Shown: positions 50,753-59,244 of the stretch, in pieces
Position numbering within the stretch: position 1 is the first letter of the stretch
Layout of the letters: each line of letters starts with the position of its first letter
From: Agrobacterium arsenijevicii
GTDB lineage: Bacteria > Pseudomonadota > Alphaproteobacteria > Rhizobiales > Rhizobiaceae
Reading direction: 5' to 3'
DNA length: 64,000 nt
Assembly (NCBI GenBank): GCA_000949895.1
Contig: JWIT01000014.1
Coordinates: 87,019 to 151,018, forward strand
Made by a program: the position numbers and the translations under genes
Notes under the pieces: model-generated
Databases searched by the model: none
Seen by the model: the letters and a program-made list of their open reading frames with translations, nothing else
Told to the model about the DNA's origin: nothing

Positions 50753-51726
50753 TCCAGCACCCATGTCGGCGCACCGTCCGCATTCACCGCGAAGCGGATG
50801 ATATCGGTGAACCCATCTTTTTGCGCGGCACGCGCAATGCTTTCGGCCCGATCCGCCGAATCGTCATCCCGCGCATCCAGGAGAATACCCATGCGGTTGC
50901 CACTATGGGCGACCTGCACGCCACAGGCTCCGCCAGTCTCTGCCAGCCGGAGGAAGTCATCGAACCGACGCTTCGGGAGATGGCGCTGATTGATCCGCGC
51001 ACTCGCAGTTGCGACGCGGGCGATCGAATGCGCATCCTGCTGTGCAATGGCATGGCGCAAGTGGCCCCGCAGCATCCTGAAGGTTTCGATCTCCGTGCCA
51101 CTATAATGGGCGGGCGGCATTTCCACCGTTTCGACCGGCGCGTCATCCGGTGAGGCAAAGCCAACGACGTAAAGCGGGGGATAGTCGCCGGGCAAATATT
51201 CGAGCACCACCCCCTGGCGATGTGCGAAAACCACGGCCTGCCCTTCGAAGACGATGGCGTCCGTCGCAACCTCCGCGGCGACGGCAAGACGGCAGATGGT
51301 CGAGCGACTGATCTGTGCGCGGGCCGCTGCCGCCACGGCGCGAATGCTGGCCACGACATCCGCTGTCGACGATCCGTAGCCGCAGCCATGCGGGATCGCG
51401 CTTTCGATCGTCAGGCTGCCCTCGGCGCCCGGGTGGCCCAGTTCATCAAGCGCGAGCCGTGCCGCCCGCGCCGCCTTGCTCCGGCCTTCCGGACGGGTGC
51501 GTATGCCTTTTCCGTTATCAGGCCAGAAGGTGACATGCGATGTCTTGCCCGGAAGCGGCAGCGTGAGAAGCCCACGATGAAGTTTGCCATGGCCATCGGG
51601 AAAGACACCTTGCAGGATCTCGCCGTGGTGGGCCATCGCCTTGCCAAAGCCAACCTGCAAGGGCCTAGGTGCCACTCCGCCTGGATTGATGGGTGCGACA
51701 GGATGGTTCGCGTCTGACAGGGGCAT
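50749..51726 (-). CDS. GHMP-type kinase, L-threonine kinase (PduX)-like
   Basis: This is a 325-residue GHMP-fold kinase. The ATP-binding motif is ESAIPHGCGYGSSTADVVASIRAV, and the N-terminal segment GKAMAHHGEILQGVF resembles PduX/L-threonine kinases, which begin with a G-x-x-x-E-x-x-Q-G motif. PduX makes L-threonine O-3-phosphate, but no cobalamin gene is seen here. The ATG at 51726 follows GTGGAGATTCCAGC. The stop overlaps the PLP enzyme start, so the pair is co-translated. Confidence 0.83.
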   Translation of the reverse strand: MPLSDANHPVAPINPGGVAPRPLQVGFGKAMAHHGEILQGVFPDGHGKLHRGLLTLPLPGKTSHVTFWPDNGKGIRTRPEGRSKAARAARLALDELGHPGAEGSLTIESAIPHGCGYGSSTADVVASIRAVAAAARAQISRSTICRLAVAAEVATDAIVFEGQAVVFAHRQGVVLEYLPGDYPPLYVVGFASPDDAPVETVEMPPAHYSGTEIETFRMLRGHLRHAIAQQDAHSIARVATASARINQRHLPKRRFDDFLRLAETGGACGVQVAHSGNRMGILLDARDDDSADRAESIARAAQKDGFTDIIRFAVNADGAPTWVLE

Positions 51727-52075
51727 GCTGGAATCTCCACAAGTAATCGTTGCTTTGCCTGACATTCCTACAACTCGAACGTTCCGTCCCTCACCACATA
51801 TCAGGAGTTGTCAGGGTAAAAATGTCGCAGCCGTGCATTTCAGCAGACGTGTACTGCGGGCTTTACCCGGTGCTTAATCCGGAAGGTGTGTGAGTGATAC
51901 TGCGAGCCGGGCGCAGCCCGGCGAGCGGCGGTCGTGCACCAGGCGCGGCCGCAACCACCGATCCGGGTTTACCATTTGGCGGGATTCTGGCCTTGAATCA
52001 GAAATCGGGACACCTTGCGGCGGACCGAAGGAACCGGGCGCGACGGAGTTATTCCGGCCGCGCCCGGCTCTTCAC
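51727..52075. other. Intergenic region between GHMP kinase and DUF932 gene
   Basis: This 349-base gap holds the kinase promoter side and a strong hairpin (52034-52067). No gene is supported. Confidence 0.5.
52034..52067 (-). terminator. GC-rich hairpin after the DUF932 gene
   Basis: CCGGGCGCG and CGCGCCCGG are exact complements around a 16-base loop, just after the DUF932 stop. It probably ends that transcript, although no clear T-run follows. Confidence 0.5.
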
Positions 52076-53272
52076 TTATGTCGCCCGTTCCAGCAAGGTC
52101 TTAGCTTTCGCCTCCAGTTCAAGACGTCCATCCTGATGCGTCTTGGTACGGGCATGCGCCGTCATGCCCTGTACGAAATCGAAGATGCTTTCAGGCGGGT
52201 GACCTTCCTCCTGCAACACGGTTTGGATGATCTTGCCGGTTTCGGCTTTGGAGAAACCACGCCTGCGCAGGAAGGTTTCGCGGTCCTCGTCGTTACGGGC
52301 GACGATCCTCTCCCGAGCCGCCTTGATCCCGGCGACAAACGGCGCGGGTGAGGAATTGGCGAAGTTGGACAACGCAGGGGCTGCCTCGTGGGCGAAACGC
52401 TGCGCGGCGAACTTGCTGTGCCGGATGATGATTTCCTCGAAATTTTCGACGCCCCAAAGATTGCGGTTCATGCAAACCGCCCGAAGATAAAAAGACGCGA
52501 TGCCGAGCGTCTTGCTGCCGACTTCACTATTCCAGCAATAGAAACCCCGGAAATACAGGTCCGGCTCTCCGTTCGGCAGGCGTCCGGCTTCGATGGGGTG
52601 CGTATCGTCCACGAGGAAAACGAAAACATCACGGTCACTGGCGTAAAGCGTCGTGGTGTCCTTGGTGATGTCAACGAAAGGGTTATGCGTCATCGTCGCC
52701 CAATCCAGAACGCCCGGCACCTTCCACATGGTATCACCCACGCCGTTACCCGCGATTTTCATGACGGCAGCGATCAGCTCATGGTCGAAAATCCTGCCGT
52801 AGTCCGGTCCGGTCACCGCCCGCAGCTCGATGCGGCCCTCATCTGCCTCATAGGTTTTCACAAGTTCGGCCCGGTGCGAAAGCAAGCCATGCTGTAAATT
52901 GATACCCGCTAGAGGCGCGGGGAGTCGACGCATATATGTTGCCGGTGCGCCGACAAGGCTGCAAAGCTGGCCAAAACTCCAATGCGTCGGCGAAATGGGT
53001 TCATCCTGTCTAGGAACGATAAGCGCCAACCGGTCCGCATTGTCGCGGCTGGCCTCAATGCGCACGGCGCGGGTTTCCACGGTACGGGCGGTAGCGCGAT
53101 TTGCCCGCCCCTTCACCGCGTCGTAAAGTTCGGTGAGCGACAAAAACCGCTCGTCGTCAGGGCGCGAAAACCATTCCGACGAAACCCTGCCGTTATGCTC
53201 ACCACGGGTCACATCCACGCGGAAACCCTTGTTGACCTGATGGCCGTTTTGGCTGCTGGCGATGAAATTCAT
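52076..53272 (-). CDS. DUF932 domain-containing protein
   Basis: This is a 398-residue protein of the DUF932/LGT-type group found on plasmids and phages. Segments such as WSFGQLCSLVGAPATYMRRLPAPL, ELRAVTGPDYGRIFDHELIAAV and DRDVFVFLVDDTHPIEAGRLPNGEPDLYFRGFYCWNSEVG are typical. Its role is unknown. The ATG at 53272 follows AAGGAGCAAGGAC. The upstream leader is repeated before parB. Confidence 0.87.
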   Translation of the reverse strand: MNFIASSQNGHQVNKGFRVDVTRGEHNGRVSSEWFSRPDDERFLSLTELYDAVKGRANRATARTVETRAVRIEASRDNADRLALIVPRQDEPISPTHWSFGQLCSLVGAPATYMRRLPAPLAGINLQHGLLSHRAELVKTYEADEGRIELRAVTGPDYGRIFDHELIAAVMKIAGNGVGDTMWKVPGVLDWATMTHNPFVDITKDTTTLYASDRDVFVFLVDDTHPIEAGRLPNGEPDLYFRGFYCWNSEVGSKTLGIASFYLRAVCMNRNLWGVENFEEIIIRHSKFAAQRFAHEAAPALSNFANSSPAPFVAGIKAARERIVARNDEDRETFLRRRGFSKAETGKIIQTVLQEEGHPPESIFDFVQGMTAHARTKTHQDGRLELEAKAKTLLERAT

Positions 53273-53520
53273 GTCCTTGCTCCTTTTCTTCCCCGTAAAT
53301 GCCGAAGGCATGTCCCTCGACATGCTTTCCGGGGGCGCGCGAGCGCGCGGGGATGGAGGGGGCAAATGCCGGCGAGCATGGCCGGCCTGCCGGCGTGAGC
53401 GGGACGGAGTGACAGGATCGGGGGAGTGACTGTCTGGCCGTTCTGCGAACCGGTGGGCCTGACATGCGCAGGCGGCGTTTGCGGGGAGCAAGGGGAAAAG
53501 TTTCCCTTGGCTCCCCCTTT
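53273..53520 (-). repeat. Structured leader, copy 1 (partner upstream of parB)
   Basis: Blocks 53291-53385 and 53452-53518 match 61484-61577 and 61650-61708. Conserved parts include GGATGGAGGGGGCAAATGCC and CATGCGCAGG-GGCGTTTGC. Inverted repeats are kept: GAAGGCATGTC/GACATGCTTTC here against GGAGGCATGTC/GACATGCCTCC in copy 2, and an AAGGG-type hairpin at 53490-53510. It lies between promoter and ATG of the DUF932 gene, so it is probably a 5' untranslated leader. Confidence 0.75.
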
Positions 53521-54035
53521 TGAGTTCGGAATCAGGAAATCGTTAGCTCTTCGAGGCGACCTGCAGGCAATTGTATTTCGTGGTCAGATCCCGCCAGCCT
53601 TTCAGAAATGATGATCGAGCGCATGCACCTGTTTGGGAAGCCGCGCTACGGCGTCTGGCGAGGCGGCCCGAAGTTGATCGGCTCGGAGATCAAGCCGGTC
53701 GCTGCCGTGATGGGCACGGTCGCGACGCCGTTCAATCTGACATTTTGAACAGATTGAGGTATTCACAACCGGCAAACCCCAAGGTTAGATCGGATGGCAA
53801 TCTTGGCGGGTAAAGAACGAACAATTGGCTGGCTGAGCGAGGCTTTCGTGTAATCGCTAAATTTTGCGACGAAACCGGTGGCATTGAATTTTAGGTGAAA
53901 AATCTCTCGCAAAAGTCAGTTGCAAAAATCGGACTTACGCGACTACCTTTTGCGACACAAGATCAGAGGGATCCTGTATCCGCGTCCATTCGGAGTCAAA
54001 AATCAGATCGTTATTGGCGGTGAGTGGGACCGGAC
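53521..54035. other. Intergenic region between DUF932 leader and AbiH gene
   Basis: This is about 515 bases. A coding-like plus-strand fragment at 53607-53748 (RMHLFGKPRYGVWRGGPKLI) could be a remnant of a transposase or other gene, but I cannot assign it. No intact gene is supported. Confidence 0.45.
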
Positions 54036-54941
54036 CTAGAGATCGCTGAGGAAGGCAAAGCGAGTCCGCTCTGTCGCTATGCCGATCTCAATGGCGGCCG
54101 CCTCGATCTTCTCACGCTCCCGGTGTCCGCCATAGTATGAGATTATCCAATCCACATCTTCGGGCAGGTATTCTAGCATTTCTGCAAAATAAGGTGCGTC
54201 AACTTCGGCCAGCCCATGCCCGAAGACATAGACCTCAGAGACATCGCCAAGCCCCGTAAAGAATGCCCGATTGCGCTGGATGATCTCTGCTGTTGGCTTA
54301 AAGGTTTCACGGAAGTAGTCGTCTATTAGACGATAGCCCCCCGCTACGCGCGTGTCCGTGTCTTCGTCGATGCGATCTTCCCATCGGTCGTCATCACCTG
54401 GTGTCCACCCATGCCCTAGCACAATCTGCGAAGTAGGATCTGCCAAAGATCCGTGGATGTGCAGGACGTTCGCAGCGCCGTAGAGTGTCTGGATCGTCGG
54501 AGTGTAATTGAAGTTTAGGAATTTAGCCCGAGGAGCGATGGAACGGACAGGAAAGGTCGTCTGGGTCGGAATGCTGAGCGTACCCAGCCAACGCACGAAA
54601 TTGCGATGAAGCCCGACTGACAGGGCGCGGATCACTCGGTCAAGTTCGTATTCGAAGTCGTGGTGACCCGAATCACGCCAGTCGTCGGCTCCGTAGCTCG
54701 GTAAAAAGTTCATTCCGTAGTCCAGAAGTTGGTCGGTATCAAAATACTGCAAGTTGTTCTCAAGGTCCGCCCAGGCGTTCTGGACATTGCCTTCGGCGTC
54801 GACCCAAGTTGGCAGGAATTCCTCAACGGCGCTGTGCACTTCGCGATCGACAGACTCTAACCATTCCGCAAAGTCTGCGTATCTCGACCTGATCCCATGA
54901 TGGATATCGAAGCCGTTCCCGATGATGAAAAGCTTTGTCAC
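54036..54941 (-). CDS. abiH: AbiH-family phage abortive infection protein
   Basis: This is a 301-residue protein. The N-terminus TKLFIIGNGFDIHHGIRSRYADFAEWL is the AbiH signature, a nucleotide-binding-like loop followed by the conserved Y-x-D-F. Later FLNFNYTPTIQTLYG and VLHIHGSLADPTSQIVLGHG are also conserved, and the C-terminus has VYVFGHGLAEVDAPYF. AbiH proteins cause abortive infection in lactococci and occur in defence islands. I chose the GTG at 54941, after GAGGG; a TTG lies nine codons upstream. It is 144 bases from the next minus-strand gene. Confidence 0.87.
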   Translation of the reverse strand: MTKLFIIGNGFDIHHGIRSRYADFAEWLESVDREVHSAVEEFLPTWVDAEGNVQNAWADLENNLQYFDTDQLLDYGMNFLPSYGADDWRDSGHHDFEYELDRVIRALSVGLHRNFVRWLGTLSIPTQTTFPVRSIAPRAKFLNFNYTPTIQTLYGAANVLHIHGSLADPTSQIVLGHGWTPGDDDRWEDRIDEDTDTRVAGGYRLIDDYFRETFKPTAEIIQRNRAFFTGLGDVSEVYVFGHGLAEVDAPYFAEMLEYLPEDVDWIISYYGGHREREKIEAAAIEIGIATERTRFAFLSDL

Positions 54942-55085
54942 AGCGCGAGGCCCTCTTCGATAATCCAACCGTCGGTCTAGCGCGCCGACCGATCCACGCA
55001 GTATCGAGTGCGTGGAAGAAATTTCCGGTCAATTTGTCATGGCGAAATATTGGCTTGGACCGCACGTTCAAACCGCTCCAGTGGA

Positions 55086-56630
55086 TCAAGTCTTTGTGTT
55101 TGGCAGGTGCTTGCCGACATGACCTACGATCATCTTCAAAGGCTCTGGGTCAAAGATGAAGTGAATGGAAGCACAGGAATTCGCATCGCCAGAACCCAAT
55201 GTAATATGAGGTTCGAACAACTGTTTCGCGCCCTGGTAATCGAACTCGTAAGCGGATCGGTATTTACTGCGGGTCGTATCTGAAATGTGCATGCTGCTCC
55301 GCTTTCCCCATCCACGGTCGCGGAGGTGGAGCAGGAGGTCACCACCGCTGCCCTTTCGGTCCCGGTTGTCCTTCCAAGCGTCGACAATCACATTCAGATC
55401 GGTCAACGCCTGAAAGATATCGTAGGGACGCTGAAATGGGCAGTCCTCCGCTGCCGACATAGCGGAATCAAGGAACTCTAGATTCTTGCAACGACCCGCT
55501 GCCGCCTGCACAGCCTCGATGACGGATGAGAAGGATAACTCGGATGCTTCGACCGGTGCGTGATTGCCCGTTCCTTCAATCTCGGGGACGAAAAATATCT
55601 GCTGATTGGCCCTGAGGTTGGCATTCTCTGCCTCAAGCTCTTCGAGCCGTTTTTCAGCGTTATTAAGAAGAGCGAGGTCACGTTCGTAATCGGCCCAAAA
55701 ATCGTCGCCTGTTTCCTTCTTCTCTACTAATACTTTGCGTCTTTCCGCAGCCTCGACGCTTCGGATCAAGTTAACAATTTGTCCGTCCGGCACAAATCGA
55801 AATGCTGCAACAGCAAATACCGCTCGCTCGATTGCGCGGGCAGCTACGATAGGTCCGACATCCTCAATCCAAGTCCCGAAATACAATCGATGGCTCTTGG
55901 GCTCGGATACTTTTGTGAAGCCTGGCCAATATATTCGTGCCGCGCCGTTAAAGCATGAAAGCTGCCGACCAACCTCGTCGGCGAAATCCCAAGTCAGCTC
56001 AGGGTCAATGATCTGAACCACAACTGCAACGCCAGCGAGATTTTGCGCCAGTTTGGTCGCGTCGATTTGATTGACGTCTCCACGGGCATACGACGACAAT
56101 AGGATTATAGGCAGTCTTCGAAGGTCACTCGTGAGTAGCGCGAGTAGGTCAGCCACCCCGCCGTGCTCTAACTTGTAAGGCTCAGCCCTTACCTGCATCT
56201 CCCCGATGTACGCGGGTGTCTTCCTACAGATATCACGGACTGCACGGGGCGATCCAAAAAGCAATTTTGCGGGCGAAACACTGTACTCGACAGACTCAAT
56301 ATAAATGAGATGCTCGACCCCACAACGGTCACCGAACTGACCAATGCGCACCTCGTTCGCCCATCTCAATCCATTATCGTTATCATCGGGGAAAGACCAT
56401 CGGATACGTATCACGCGTCCTTCGCCGTCCTGATATACCGATGACGATAGCGAATGGTGTTCGATAATGTGGTCGCAGGTCCCGTCTGCCTCTAGATCGA
56501 AGTCAAAGTCAGCAATTTGTCTTCGGCTGCGATAGTGTTGAACAATCCAATCCCTATAGCTGGATAGGACAATAGAAAGGCCTTCGTCCGCCCTCACATC
56601 GAACCGACAAGCATAAACGAGACGAGCCAT
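55086..56630 (-). CDS. Unrecognised 514-residue protein beside AbiH, possible defence component
   Basis: I do not recognise this family. The N-terminal 300 residues are mixed alpha/beta (for example LPIILLSSYARGDVNQIDATKLAQNLAGVAVVVQIID). Residues about 305-370 form a predicted coiled coil rich in Glu, Arg and Leu (NNAEKRLEELEAENANLRANQ). The C-terminal 70 residues end IHFIFDPEPLKMIVGHVGKHLP, which resembles the beta-rich end of small RelE-like or nuclease-type domains. No transmembrane segment or signal peptide is seen. The ATG at 56630 follows GAGGGCGAAATAC. It is on the same strand as, and upstream of, abiH. It may be a defence or stress gene; this rests on position only. Confidence 0.72.
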   Translation of the reverse strand: MARLVYACRFDVRADEGLSIVLSSYRDWIVQHYRSRRQIADFDFDLEADGTCDHIIEHHSLSSSVYQDGEGRVIRIRWSFPDDNDNGLRWANEVRIGQFGDRCGVEHLIYIESVEYSVSPAKLLFGSPRAVRDICRKTPAYIGEMQVRAEPYKLEHGGVADLLALLTSDLRRLPIILLSSYARGDVNQIDATKLAQNLAGVAVVVQIIDPELTWDFADEVGRQLSCFNGAARIYWPGFTKVSEPKSHRLYFGTWIEDVGPIVAARAIERAVFAVAAFRFVPDGQIVNLIRSVEAAERRKVLVEKKETGDDFWADYERDLALLNNAEKRLEELEAENANLRANQQIFFVPEIEGTGNHAPVEASELSFSSVIEAVQAAAGRCKNLEFLDSAMSAAEDCPFQRPYDIFQALTDLNVIVDAWKDNRDRKGSGGDLLLHLRDRGWGKRSSMHISDTTRSKYRSAYEFDYQGAKQLFEPHITLGSGDANSCASIHFIFDPEPLKMIVGHVGKHLPNTKT

Positions 56631-56940
56631 GTATTTCGCCCTCACCAGCAAACGGCATGTTACAGCCGCGCCTATACTGCGGATCGAGCACGGCATATTC
56701 AAGCGTATTCGCACAACAAATGCGTGCCTTTTGGAAGCGAGCTAAAAGTCATTCAGTCCTAAAGCCTAGGAGCACAAGTCGCCGCACCTTCCTCGAAAAA
56801 GTCCCGATTTCTGTTTCTGTTTTGCATCAGACATTGCGATGTCGCAGAATATGGACTTTCGCAACCAGAACAATGTGCGCCATCAAAGCGATCGCAGATC
56901 TCCGTGATTTCTAATGGCGGCGATGGCTGAACAAGGCGAA

Positions 56941-56958
56941 GCCCCGCTTTCGCGGGGC
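56941..56958 (-). terminator. Hairpin after DUF736 gene
   Basis: GCCCCGC-TTTC-GCGGGGC is a perfect 7-bp hairpin 16 bases after the DUF736 stop. It is a likely terminator on the minus strand. Confidence 0.6.
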
Positions 56959-56974
56959 CGGGCCGTTGGCCAAG

Positions 56975-57286
56975 TTAGTTGGTGGCGCGGCGGCGGGACC
57001 AGATGAGCGCCAGATCCTCACCTTCCACCTCGACCAGGCTCGCATAGATCGGAGCGGGGAAGCTCGGATCGTCCAGCTTGACCGAGAGGTAGGGGTTGCC
57101 CTTGTCGGACTGCTTCTTCCATGCGGCTCCGAATTCCGTGGCCGCCGCAAACACGCGGAAGTCCGGTCCGTTTTCGTTTTCGCCCTCGGCGGGGACGAAT
57201 TTCACCGACTTGACGTTGAGGGTGAGGGTCTTGACCGAGCCTGTGAAGCCGTTCTCGGTGCGCGAAAAAGTGCCAATCGTAGCCAT
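56975..57286 (-). CDS. DUF736 family protein, second copy
   Basis: This is a 103-residue DUF736 protein beginning [24 protein letters not shown], with [21 protein letters not shown] and [21 protein letters not shown]. It is closer to the family consensus than the copy at 37164-37490. The ATG at 57286 follows AAGGAAATCACGTG. Its role is unknown; such genes cluster with DUF932 and ParB on rhizobial elements. Confidence 0.9.
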   Translation of the reverse strand: MATIGTFSRTENGFTGSVKTLTLNVKSVKFVPAEGENENGPDFRVFAAATEFGAAWKKQSDKGNPYLSVKLDDPSFPAPIYASLVEVEGEDLALIWSRRRATN

Positions 57287-57572
57287 CACGTGATTTCCTT
57301 TTGCTGATCGGGTCGCGCCCATCGCGATCTCGATGATGGTCGATGGACCGGGGACGATCGGCCCGCACCCAAAGGGCCGGAATGCAATGGAGGGCGGCCA
57401 ACGGCAGATTTTTTGCTTCGCGGTGCAAAGCCGAAGGCGGCGGAAAAAAGCTGACGCCGGACGTTGCGGGATCAAGATGGAGGCGGCGCTCGCGTTGCCG
57501 GTCTTCGGTCAGACCAGATCAATCGAGTTCGCGTCGGGCGTGATCTGTTCAGTCGGGAACAGGAAATCATTG

Positions 57573-57873
57573 ATGGCCGCTTTTGATTAGCACTTTTCCC
57601 CTGAGCACCGCCAACGGCTTCGCAGGCTCCCATGCGAACTGGACGATTACCTCAACGTCAAATCCGCGAAACTGCTCATTTGTCATTCGGGAAAACAAAA
57701 ACGGACGTGACTTTCGCCTTCGCATTTGCCCAGAGCAACGAGTTCGCCGCGCGTGGATGCAGGGTTCTGTCACAGCAGGGCCATCCCCTGTCTTTCGGTC
57801 AAGCTGGACGGTCGGGGACTTTCACTCGGATCATTGTGCCGCGGGCATGGTCGAGGTGGATGCCGAGAATTGA
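57573..57873 (+). pseudogene. Decayed DUF736 gene
   Basis: Three frames of this segment together match DUF736. MAAF-stop-HFSP at the start resembles MATIGTFSR; then STANGFAGS..., ENKNGRDFRL and EFAARG, and finally PCLSVKLDGRG for [11 protein letters not shown]. Stops and frameshifts break it in at least three places. It is opposite in strand to the intact copy at 56975-57286, so the two are an inverted pair. Confidence 0.75.
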
Positions 57874-58118
57874 TCCAGCCTCATCCGACGCCGGACCATC
57901 ACTCAACAGGCCACGGTCTGGTTTCGTGAACGTGGATGGGTTCCTCGCGAGATACCCACCGCCGCCATCCCTTGCGTCAGCGATCGTTACCGAAGGCGAA
58001 GACCCGCAAGGGGCTTTGCGAGTTGCCACAGGCAGCGAGTAGAGCGCGGCCCGAAGGGGACGCTATATCCACCCTCTCGGCGCACATCACTCCCTTCCGA
58101 GCAATGTAGAAATTGCCG
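57874..58118. other. Intergenic region after DUF736 remnant
   Basis: With 57294-57572 this forms the non-coding surroundings of the DUF736 remnant. No gene or clear signal was recognised. Confidence 0.4.
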
Positions 58119-58430
58119 TTACTCGATGGTCTCCACAATCTCGTAGCGCTTGATAAACGCACCAACGCCATCATTGAGAAATGCTAGCAGCGTGTCTTTC
58201 GACACGGGGAGCGTCTCGATCTTCTCGATATGCATGCGCGGCCACTCTCCGTCTGGATCGTCGATGATATCATTTCGAAGCTCCAGGACGGCTGCTCGCG
58301 CTGAATGAACGTCGCCAAAAAAGTTATCCGGAATGCCTGTGTAGGCCCACCGTTGTTCCTCTGGCTCTGTGGCTGCTGAATAGGTGTAAAAAGTAAAAGA
58401 CGGTTCCTGAGACACGATTTCCTCCGACAT
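58119..58430 (-). CDS. Small hypothetical protein
   Basis: This is a 103-residue acidic protein (MSEEIVSQEPSFTFYTYSAATEPEEQRW...). No signal peptide or transmembrane helix is seen. Predicted mixed alpha/beta with DVHSARAAVLELRNDIIDDPDGEWPRMHIEKIETLPVSKDTLLAFLN, which may be a small partner-binding domain. I do not recognise the family. The frame is the only long open one here on that strand. Confidence 0.65.
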   Translation of the reverse strand: MSEEIVSQEPSFTFYTYSAATEPEEQRWAYTGIPDNFFGDVHSARAAVLELRNDIIDDPDGEWPRMHIEKIETLPVSKDTLLAFLNDGVGAFIKRYEIVETIE

Positions 58431-58497
58431 ACTACGCCCGGTTTTCCGGATTTCATGAACGACGGCACCAACATAACCGATGAGTTCCGGCTCTAAA

Positions 58498-58515
58498 ACT
58501 GTAGGATTCTACAGT
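58498..58515. promoter_or_regulatory. Inverted repeat between small ORFs
   Basis: ACTGTAG-GATT-CTACAGT is a perfect 7-bp inverted repeat with a 4-base loop, between the membrane protein gene and the small hypothetical gene. It may be an operator or a small terminator. Confidence 0.45.
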
Positions 58516-58558
58516 GCCACCGTCGCCCCATGCGCGCTCGTCGCGCTTCCGAGACGTT

Positions 58559-58975
58559 TCATCGTTCATGGAGCCGTGACGGATTGGCCAGCTTCGAAAG
58601 TGCGGACAGGCCCACGAATATGCCGCCTACGAGACAGAAGATTTGCCGCCAGATTTCGAAAGGAATGGCTTCGCGGGTGATGCCATGCAAGAGCGCATAG
58701 CCCGCGATGGCGGCGGGGGTCGCGAACATCAGGGCGATCGCAAGGCGCAGGCTGGAAGAACGTAGCGTGGCAAAGAGGTAGACCAGAAGGCCGTAAGCCG
58801 CCACGCCTGCGAACAGCCCGACGATGCCTGCGCCGACAAATCCGGCGCCCGTCGCGAAGGCAAGGCGCGTCATGGTGACAGCGAACAGGAACGGCAGTGC
58901 GTAAGTCGCCAGTGTATAGGCAAGCGCGCACATTGCGCCGATCAGTACAACGGACAACATTGTCAGCGGAACCAT
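58559..58975 (-). CDS. Hypothetical multispan membrane protein
   Basis: This is a 138-residue protein with about four hydrophobic segments (LTMLSVVLIGAMCALAYTLA, GFVGAGIVGLFAGVAAYGLLVYLF, LAIALMFATPAAIAGYALL, IFCLVGGIFVGLSAL). It has no recognised domain. It lies upstream of the small hypothetical gene at 58119, on the same strand, and both are probably ICE accessory genes. Confidence 0.7.
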   Translation of the reverse strand: MVPLTMLSVVLIGAMCALAYTLATYALPFLFAVTMTRLAFATGAGFVGAGIVGLFAGVAAYGLLVYLFATLRSSSLRLAIALMFATPAAIAGYALLHGITREAIPFEIWRQIFCLVGGIFVGLSALSKLANPSRLHER

Positions 58976-59155
58976 CTCTGGACTCCCTCGATTTCTCTAC
59001 ATGGTCGAACCGTCGCGTCGTGTCCACAAACACGCCGAATTGTATGCGCGGACGACGATCATGGATGCTGAACCGGGGCTCAATGATGCGGCCCGCATCG
59101 TCCGCTGCTGTTATAGAATCTCATTGTCGTGGTTCCTGTGATCCGGTCGAGGTTT

Positions 59156-59182
59156 CCGGCCGCGCCCGTTCGGCGCGGCCGG
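59156..59182. terminator. Perfect 11-bp hairpin downstream of parB
   Basis: CCGGCCGCGCC and GGCGCGGCCGG are exact complements around CGTTC, followed on the plus strand by AATTTT. It is located after the parB stop (59245) and is likely a bidirectional terminator. Confidence 0.7.
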
Positions 59183-59244
59183 AATTTTCCTTGGGGCGGT
59201 CGGGAACAGGCCGGAACCGCTTGCGCGGCTCCGGCCATGGCTGT

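Noticed and set aside
53607..53748. Short coding-like plus-strand fragment
   Set aside because: It could be a transposase remnant, but no terminal repeats, duplicated target or family match was found.
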